Source of the DNA: RH-AL1 sp965198495
Lineage (GTDB): Bacteria > Pseudomonadota > Alphaproteobacteria > Rhizobiales > Beijerinckiaceae
DNA: 64,000 nt
Assembly (NCBI GenBank): GCA_965198495.1
Contig: CBDAPL010000001.1
Coordinates: 3,224,001 to 3,288,000, forward strand
Direction: 5' to 3'
A model generated the notes under the pieces. The model had not been told where the DNA came from and did not search any database. It saw only the letters and a list, made by a program, of their open reading frames with translations. This document shows, in pieces, positions 58,853 through 64,000 of this stretch. The position numbers and the translations under genes were made by a program. The number at the start of each line of letters is the position of its first letter. The stretch's first letter is position 1.

Positions 58853-59186
58853 GTGCTTCCTCCAAAGCTCGCTGCGCGTGCAACACTGCAGGCCAGCTAT
58901 TTCTATTATTTATATTGTCGGCACCAAGACACCTGAGAAATTAACTAAATACTTCTCGGCTCCGGGTTTCTCCTGAATTGCCTCGCATTTCAGCAGAAGC
59001 GGCAACCTACCAAGCTTCGGAAGCCACGCAAGCTGTTTCTTATAAAATGCTCATATCTACCGTCCGCCTTTCGACAGATCACAAACGTCGCACCGCGACG
59101 CCGCCGGTTTGACCAGTTTGCTCTCAGACCGCGACAAATCCTGATGTCGCGCCGAGCAGTTGGTCATCGTCGAGGCAGTAAACGGT
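58853..59186. promoter_or_regulatory. xoxF upstream region
   Basis: About 330 bases without a gene. The xoxF ribosome site GGAGGAAG is at its proximal edge. About 60 bases further is an AT-rich stretch (TATAAATAAT on the minus strand, near 58900-58915) that is unusual for this genome and is the best -10 candidate for xoxF; no matching -35 is evident. The importer gene ends at the far side. Confidence 0.45.
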
Positions 59187-59933
59187 CTAGTTCCCCTGCA
59201 GAAAAGCTTGGCTGGTGGCCAGGAGACGCGTGCGTTCTTGTTCCAGCCACGCCTTGTCGCGGTGAACACGGGGGGTCGCGAGCGATATCTGATCGACAAG
59301 GTGCGTGGGACGCGGAGCAAGCACGAGGATCGTATCGCTGAACAGCATGGCTTCGCGCACGTTGTGCGTTACCATCAATACGGTCGATTTTCGTTTGTCG
59401 ACCGCCCCGAACGCGACAGTTCTAAGAGCGTCCGCGCCGCGCTCGTCGAGCGACACGAAGGCTTCGTCCAAGACCAGCAGATCGGGATCGACAGCGAGGG
59501 CGCGGGCGAGGGCCACGCGGCGCGCCATGCCGAGCGAAAGCTGGTTCGGCCGATGCTGGCGCCAGTCGGCAAGGCCAAGCTCTCGCAGGAGCGCGTCCAG
59601 TGCTTCCGCCGTGATGGCGGGCGCGGCGAGACGCACGTTCTGCTCGACTGTCCGCCACGGCAGGAGGCGCGGATCCTGAAACACGACCCCAAGCCGCAAG
59701 GCATCTGCCTGAGGACGGACGCTGCCCTCGTAATCGTGATCGAGGCCGAGAATGATCCGAAGCGCGGTCGTCTTGCCACAGCCCGAGGGGCCGAGCAGGC
59801 AGGTGACGGCGCCTCGCTGTAAAGCGAAACCAAGCCGGCTGATGATCTCGATCCGGGTGCGGCCGCGTGTATGGGCTTTGCGGACGATATCGACGTCAAG
59901 AAGCGGCGGAGCGCCAGCGTCGGGCATGATCAT
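59187..59933 (-). CDS. ABC importer ATP-binding protein, nitrate/taurine type
   Basis: 248 residues. Walker A GPSGCGKTT, Q-loop VVFQDPRLLPW, signature LSLGMARRVALARAL (a variant of LSGGM), Walker B LLVLDEAFVSLD, H-loop VTHNVREAM. The VTHNVREAMLFSDTILVL ending is typical of the nitrate/sulfonate/taurine and thiamine-precursor importer group. Overlaps the permease by 38 bases. Confidence 0.9.
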   Translation of the reverse strand: MIMPDAGAPPLLDVDIVRKAHTRGRTRIEIISRLGFALQRGAVTCLLGPSGCGKTTALRIILGLDHDYEGSVRPQADALRLGVVFQDPRLLPWRTVEQNVRLAAPAITAEALDALLRELGLADWRQHRPNQLSLGMARRVALARALAVDPDLLVLDEAFVSLDERGADALRTVAFGAVDKRKSTVLMVTHNVREAMLFSDTILVLAPRPTHLVDQISLATPRVHRDKAWLEQERTRLLATSQAFLQGN

Positions 59934-60657
59934 CGAGAGGTTGGAGGACGAGGACCTCGACCGCCAGCATGACCAGCGAAAAGGCGACGCTGTAGCCTAT
60001 GATCTCCTTGACCTCGAAAAGTCCAAAATATTTCGAGATCTCGAAGCCGACGCCGCTACTTAATCCGAACAATTCGACCACCAGCACGATCTTCCAGACG
60101 ATGCCGATGCCCGAGCGCGCCGCCGCGATAACGAAGGGCATCGCCTGCGGCAGGTGTATGTGACGAAAACGCTTCAGCCAAGAAAAACGATAGATCATGC
60201 CGATGTCGTCGAGACCTGGATCGAAGGCGCGTACCCCATCTCGAATGATGACGGTGTTGTTAGGAAACTTGGCGAGGACGACGGCGAGAATCGCCGACGT
60301 CTCGTTGGTGCGAAACCAGATGAAGCAAAGCACGGCGATGACCAGGACCGGTGTATTCATCAAGACCAGGACCCAAGGCATGAAAGCCTCATCGGCGCGC
60401 TTGGAGCGGCCGAACACGAAGCCGAGTGCGCCGCCGATCGCCATGGCGATGAAGAACGAGGCGGCCGCCCGCCACAGCGTCATTCCGATTTCATAGAGCA
60501 TATCGCCGTGGCCGATATCCTGGATAATGAAAAGCAGGACGTCCAAGGGCGCCGGCAGGTTGCTCGATCGAACGATGGCCGCGACGAGCGCCCATAGCGC
60601 CACGAAGAGCGCAAGGGACAGGATGAAACGGGCGGCGCGCAGCGACGTGCCAATCAA
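59896..60657 (-). CDS. ABC importer permease, nitrate/taurine type
   Basis: 253 residues with about six membrane helices. The cytoplasmic coupling loop motif is in IHLPQAMPFVIAAARSGIGI (EAA-type), as in SsuC/TauC. Between ATPase and binding protein in one overlapping operon of three; first gene is the binding protein. Confidence 0.9.
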   Translation of the reverse strand: MIGTSLRAARFILSLALFVALWALVAAIVRSSNLPAPLDVLLFIIQDIGHGDMLYEIGMTLWRAAASFFIAMAIGGALGFVFGRSKRADEAFMPWVLVLMNTPVLVIAVLCFIWFRTNETSAILAVVLAKFPNNTVIIRDGVRAFDPGLDDIGMIYRFSWLKRFRHIHLPQAMPFVIAAARSGIGIVWKIVLVVELFGLSSGVGFEISKYFGLFEVKEIIGYSVAFSLVMLAVEVLVLQPLDDHARRWRSAAS

Positions 60658-61676
60658 CCGTAGATCGCCTGATCCACGTAGATATCGGCGGGGAGAACCG
60701 TTGCCGAGCCGACGAGCGCGGCGCCGCCGAGTTTCGCGACGATGGCGTAGAGGGATCTGGTGTCGGCTATCTCTTCGTCGCGCCCCTTGTGCGGAACGCC
60801 GCGCAGGAAAGCCTGCTTCAGATCGTCAAAGGTCGCCTCGTCGGGCGCCTGCATCAACGGCCTGATCTTCTCCCAGACCTCCGGACTTGTTTCCATCATG
60901 TGAAGCGTCTGGTGCATGGCCCTGGCGAAAGCCCGCAACGTGCCCGGATCGGCGCTTTCCTGAAAAAGGAAGCCGCCGAGCGCGACCTTCCCCTTCGCAC
61001 CGAGCGATGCCGCAATATCCTCAATCGAGGTGACCTGGCGATAGCCTTTCGCCTGAAGCCGCGCGCAATAGTTCCAGTACAAGAGCCCGCAATCGAGTTC
61101 ACCGCTCTCGACCTTGGCGGCGAGCAGCGGTGTCGCGCCGAAGACGGGATGAGCGTCCCGGGTCAAATCAAAACCGAAGTCCTTCTGCGCCGCGGCGCGC
61201 AGCAGCAGCCAGTTCTTGTCGAGGGGGCCGCCGCCAACACCGATCGATCTGCCTTTGAGATCGCCGATCGTCTTGATCGGCGAGGCGGCGGCCACCATCA
61301 AGGCACCTTCCGTCGACGAGAAAGGCAGGAAGAGGATCGGCTTACCTTCCGCCTTGAGGCGGGCGGCGAACAATAGATCATTGACGGCGGTGTCGACCGA
61401 GCCAGACAGGAAAGCGACGCGCGAGGCTTCCATCGAAGCGAGCGGCACACCATCGACCTTGATGCCATTGGCGGCGTCGAGCTTGTTGTCCAGCAGAGTC
61501 TGGATCGCCCAATTGACGGTCCCGAACGGCAGCGTGCCGACCTTGAAGACCGGCACACGATCGGCGGCGGCCCGAGCCGGGACCATCGCATCGGGAGCGA
61601 GCACACTTGCAACCGCGCCGGTCATCAGCGCGCGACGCGAGGGCTGGAATGCTGCGGAATGGAAAAGACGGTCCAT
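60654..61676 (-). CDS. ABC importer substrate-binding protein with Tat-type signal
   Basis: 340 residues from ATG 61676. N-terminus has PSRRALMTGAVASVLAPDAM, a twin-arginine signal. Mature protein is NMT1/SsuA-like (VGTLPFGTVNWAIQTLLDNK, FLSGSVDTAVNDLLFAARLK, LKGRSIGVGGGPLDKNWLLL, YRQVTSIEDIAASLGAKGKV). A Cys near ELDCGLLYWNYC could form a pair. Ligand unknown. Located behind xoxF and possibly functionally tied to it. Confidence 0.87.
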   Translation of the reverse strand: MDRLFHSAAFQPSRRALMTGAVASVLAPDAMVPARAAADRVPVFKVGTLPFGTVNWAIQTLLDNKLDAANGIKVDGVPLASMEASRVAFLSGSVDTAVNDLLFAARLKAEGKPILFLPFSSTEGALMVAAASPIKTIGDLKGRSIGVGGGPLDKNWLLLRAAAQKDFGFDLTRDAHPVFGATPLLAAKVESGELDCGLLYWNYCARLQAKGYRQVTSIEDIAASLGAKGKVALGGFLFQESADPGTLRAFARAMHQTLHMMETSPEVWEKIRPLMQAPDEATFDDLKQAFLRGVPHKGRDEEIADTRSLYAIVAKLGGAALVGSATVLPADIYVDQAIYG

Positions 61677-61904
61677 CGCCGAGATCATACGCAAGACTAC
61701 CGCTTGGGCAAGTTGCCGAAGGGCGATCGATACGACGGACGATCTCGGGCCTTCTCCCGGAAGTATCGCAGACGATAACAAATCCACCGCCGCGGTCCGC
61801 GCGCGCCTCGCGTTGCACAGGTCGGACTAACCTAAAAGCGATTCGATTCTTGTCTTTCACCCGTTTGATTGTTCTAAGACCAGTGATCGACGAGAGGTAA
61901 CTTC

Positions 61905-62153
61905 ATGCGGCGCAGCTTGGTTTTCTTCGGCGTGTTGGCATGCATCACACCTCATGCCCTCTATGCGGCGGGCGACCAGTTTCACGTCACGGATCGGGAG
62001 AAGGCGGCCTGCACCGAGGATGCGGTTCGGCTTTGTATGAACACATATCCCGATGAGCAGAAATTGCTGAGCTGCATGAAGTCGAATCGAGCCTCGCTAA
62101 GCCCAACATGTCTCGCCGCATTCGACGAAGGCGTCAGGCGTCGGCACCTCTGA
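61905..62153 (+). CDS. Small Cys-rich secreted protein
   Basis: 82 residues: signal peptide VFFGVLACITPHALYAAG then REKAACTEDAVRLCMNTYPD, LLSCMKSNRASLSPTCLAAF. Four regularly spaced cysteines in two helices, a pattern (C-x7-C and C-x10-C) seen in a Hyphomicrobiales family of unknown function. GAGAGG upstream of the ATG. Converges with and slightly overlaps the GNAT gene. Confidence 0.75.
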   Translation: MRRSLVFFGVLACITPHALYAAGDQFHVTDREKAACTEDAVRLCMNTYPDEQKLLSCMKSNRASLSPTCLAAFDEGVRRRHL

Positions 62154-62868
62154 TCGGTTCGCCGTCGGCGCAGGCACGAAAAGACGACAGTGGGCGCCGC
62201 TGCGACCCATACTCATCGAAATTCCCAGGCGCAAGCCAGCGCTCGATCGCCTGCCGCGCCGCCGGCCAATCCCCGTCGATGATCGCGTACCAGGCCGTGT
62301 CGCGATTGCGGCCTTTCGTGACCAAGGCCTGCCGAAAGACGCCTTCGAAGCTGAAGCCGTAGCGGACCGCCGCGCGGCGAGACGACAGGTTGAGGCTGTC
62401 GCACTTCCATTCGAGACGACGATAGCCGAGTTCGTCGAAAACCCGGCGCATTAAGAGGTAGATCGCCTCGGTTCCCGCCGCCCGACGCTGCAGAAGCGGT
62501 GAGTAGTTGACATGCCCGATTTCGATGACGCCGTTTGCGGGGTCGATGCGCATCAGCGCCGCCGCGCCCACCGGTCGATCGCAGACGTTATCGAAGATCG
62601 CGTAGTGCAGCGGGTCGGCGCAAGCCGACTGGGTCGCGACATAGGCCTTGAACAGGGCGCGATCGTCAGAGCGCTCAACCGGCAAATAGGTCCAGTCGCG
62701 GCCGTCCTTCGCGGCCTGATAGGCCTCGAAGAGAGCGTCGGCATGCCGAATGTCCAGCGGCTCGAGGCGGCAGAGGCGTCCCTCAAGCGTGGTTCGAGCG
62801 GGCTGTTCGCGCGGTGTCCAATTCGCAAGAGGAGCACCGATCGTCTGGTCATAGGCGTCTAGCGACAC
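62134..62868 (-). CDS. GNAT family N-acetyltransferase
   Basis: 244 residues from GTG 62868 (TTG 62883 is an alternative, overlapping the heme oxygenase stop). Belongs to the RimJ/RimL-like branch: GRLCRLEPLDIRHADALFEA, VGAAALMRIDPANGVIEIGH, RRAAGTEAIYLLMRRVFDEL (acetyl-CoA loop), RRLEWKCDSLNLSSRRAAVR, YGFSFEGVFRQALVTKGRNR. Transfers acetyl from acetyl-CoA; substrate unknown. Probably coupled to the upstream heme oxygenase gene. Confidence 0.85.
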   Translation of the reverse strand: MSLDAYDQTIGAPLANWTPREQPARTTLEGRLCRLEPLDIRHADALFEAYQAAKDGRDWTYLPVERSDDRALFKAYVATQSACADPLHYAIFDNVCDRPVGAAALMRIDPANGVIEIGHVNYSPLLQRRAAGTEAIYLLMRRVFDELGYRRLEWKCDSLNLSSRRAAVRYGFSFEGVFRQALVTKGRNRDTAWYAIIDGDWPAARQAIERWLAPGNFDEYGSQRRPLSSFRACADGEPIRGADA

Positions 62869-62875
62869 GATCGTC

Positions 62876-63499
62876 TCAGGCAAGCGCCGCCTGCACCGCC
62901 TCGGAGAGAGCGATGTTGTGGCGGAAAGCCGCGATCGCCTCTTCGACGAGAGGCTCTGCGGCGGGTCCGTTTGCGGGTATGGCGTCGAGCGCGTCACGCA
63001 TCGCCGCCTTCGGCGCGTGGAGATCAGCGAGAGTTGGGAAATCGTAAAAGGTCAGCATGTCCGGCGTTAGGCCAAGCGTGCGTGCGAGGAGGGGCTTCAG
63101 GATCTGGCCGCCGCTAAGATCGCCGAGATAGCGCGCGTAGGCATGGGCGATCAGGAGCAAGCCGCTATCGCGCGCGGCGTCCTTGATCGCTCGCGCGTAG
63201 GCGCCGGCCTCCGCAACCAGCGGAAGCTTCGACTCCCAGCCTGGCCCGGCAATCGCGGCGACATCGGCTTCGAGAGCCGAAAGCCGCCTCAGGCGGGGAT
63301 CGGCGAAGACAGCGAGGATCGGGGTCTGGCGGTGGGCTTCCAACGCAAATTCAAGGGCCGTATAGGCCGGCACTAGATTGCGCAGAAAAACGGCGTAGCC
63401 CTCGCGCGTCGCGCGACCACGGATGAGATCGGCGACGAAACCCGATTGTTCCGCCTCGCGGTGGATGAGCTTGGTTCGCTCCCGCATCATGGCGGCCAA
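62876..63499 (-). CDS. Heme oxygenase (biliverdin-producing type)
   Basis: 207 residues, all-helical. Proximal heme His in ERTKLIHREAEQSGF, and the distal helix with the glycine kink YARYLGDLSGGQILKPLL, both diagnostic. Opens heme to biliverdin, CO and iron. No bacteriophytochrome is seen in the window, so iron recovery is as likely as chromophore supply. The start could be the first or third of nearby Met codons. Confidence 0.9.
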   Translation of the reverse strand: MAAMMRERTKLIHREAEQSGFVADLIRGRATREGYAVFLRNLVPAYTALEFALEAHRQTPILAVFADPRLRRLSALEADVAAIAGPGWESKLPLVAEAGAYARAIKDAARDSGLLLIAHAYARYLGDLSGGQILKPLLARTLGLTPDMLTFYDFPTLADLHAPKAAMRDALDAIPANGPAAEPLVEEAIAAFRHNIALSEAVQAALA

Positions 63500-63649
63500 C
63501 CCGGGCGCCAGAGTGATGCCATGTTGGTGTGACGCGGCGCGGATGATTTCACCTCAGCGTGGAAGATGAGCGTGGAGCTTGGTCCGCAGCCATAGCCCTC
63601 CGTCGTTTCCTCGTCCAGACAGATCGCGGCTGCTGCCGACTTGCGAACC

Positions 63650-63677
63650 GAGAGTCCCCGATTTCGACGGGGCTCTC
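63650..63677. terminator. Inverted repeat, possible terminator
   Basis: GAGAGTCCCC and GGGGCTCTC form a nine- to ten-base stem with one wobble around GATTTCGAC. It lies just after the end of the minus-strand gene at 63704. The following T-run is weak on both strands. Confidence 0.45.
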
Positions 63678-63703
63678 CTGTTCGAAGGCTTTGGCGATGC
63701 CTC

Positions 63704-64000
63704 CTATTGGACCTCCGACGGGTTCGGAGCGCTGTAAGGTTCCGGTCCCGCGTCGGGCGCGACAGGTGCCCCCGTCGGAGCCGATGGGGCGGCAGGTGCG
63801 GCCGCAGCAACGGGTGGCGGGGCGGGCGCCGCGGCCGCGGCGGGCGGCGTAACCGGCGCGGGCGTGGGCGTCGGGACAGTCGGTGCGGGTGCCGCCGCTG
63901 GCGCCGCGGCGGGCGGCGTCTCCGCCGGAGCCTCGATGCTGGCGACGTCCTTGGTCTCGGTCAGCTCCGGGTAGGTCTTCACCATCGAGGCGCCGAGCAA
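63704..64000 (-). CDS. Proline/alanine-rich C-terminal fragment (partial)
   Basis: 98 residues visible; the frame is open to the window edge, so the N-terminus is missing. After LGASMVKTYPELTETKDVAS the sequence is almost wholly Pro/Ala/Thr low complexity, ending PEPYSAPNPSEVQ. This is a typical disordered tail of an envelope or secreted protein. No domain can be named. Confidence 0.55.
   Translation of the reverse strand: MLGASMVKTYPELTETKDVASIEAPAETPPAAAPAAAPAPTVPTPTPAPVTPPAAAAAPAPPPVAAAAPAAPSAPTGAPVAPDAGPEPYSAPNPSEVQ

Noticed and set aside
56984..58936. 650-residue open frame antisense to xoxF
   Set aside because: A shadow of the GC-rich, strongly biased xoxF codons; no ribosome site, Arg/Val/His-rich composition and no family pattern.
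1..64000. tRNA genes, rRNA genes, CRISPR arrays and insertion sequences
   Set aside because: No tRNA cloverleaf (apart from the tmRNA acceptor arm), regularly spaced repeats, transposase or terminal inverted repeats of IS type were found by eye.

Overview
The window reads as the chromosome of a GC-rich, methylotrophic alphaproteobacterium of the Hyphomicrobiales (Rhizobiales), probably in or near Beijerinckiaceae/Methylobacteriaceae. The indicators are a permuted two-piece ssrA (tmRNA) beside an alpha-type sspB, the sspB-DUF4169-ribbon-helix-helix string, and a full PQQ biosynthesis operon beside a lanthanide-type methanol dehydrogenase set (xoxF-xoxG-xoxJ). The genus is inference; no rRNA gene is present.

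Layout. 1-20 kb is housekeeping: an AsmA tail (cut by the window edge), a PRC-barrel protein, a cytochrome b/molybdopterin oxidoreductase pair, sspB-DUF4169-RHH, ssrA (minus strand, tag ANDNYAPVALAA), two tandem CPBP membrane proteases, purA, isocitrate lyase with a divergent ScfR/RamB-type regulator, a glycogen block (glgC, glgA, a dienelactone-hydrolase-like gene; pgm divergent) and xerD.

20.4-41.8 kb is one minus-strand run of phage structural genes: terminase large subunit, portal, protease, capsid, connectors, tail tube, chaperones, tape measure, then a GTA-like gp12-gp15 tail-tip module, fibre, lysozyme and several small membrane proteins. No integrase, repressor, replication gene, small terminase or att repeat could be found, so it looks like a stripped or domesticated element. 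It contains a GTA-TIM-barrel/DUF2460 fusion, a likely -1 frameshift pair between tube and tape measure, and one frameshifted gene.

42-59 kb is the methylotrophy island. A DUF3280-like gene diverges from an ABC exporter set (substrate-binding protein, beta-propeller, ATPase, permease), followed by uncharacterised secreted proteins, a sensor kinase/response regulator pair, pqqABCDE and two overlapping unknown secreted genes. Facing these on the minus strand are xoxF, xoxG and xoxJ. The likely logic is: PQQ made by PqqA-E loads XoxF in the periplasm, XoxG takes its electrons, XoxJ assists, and the exporter and secreted proteins support lanthanide or PQQ handling. No mxaF-type calcium enzyme and no TonB receptor is in view.

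59-64 kb holds a nitrate/taurine-type ABC importer with a Tat-type binding protein, a small Cys-rich secreted protein, a GNAT acetyltransferase, a heme oxygenase, and a proline/alanine-rich gene cut by the window edge. No tRNA, rRNA, CRISPR array or insertion sequence was recognised.
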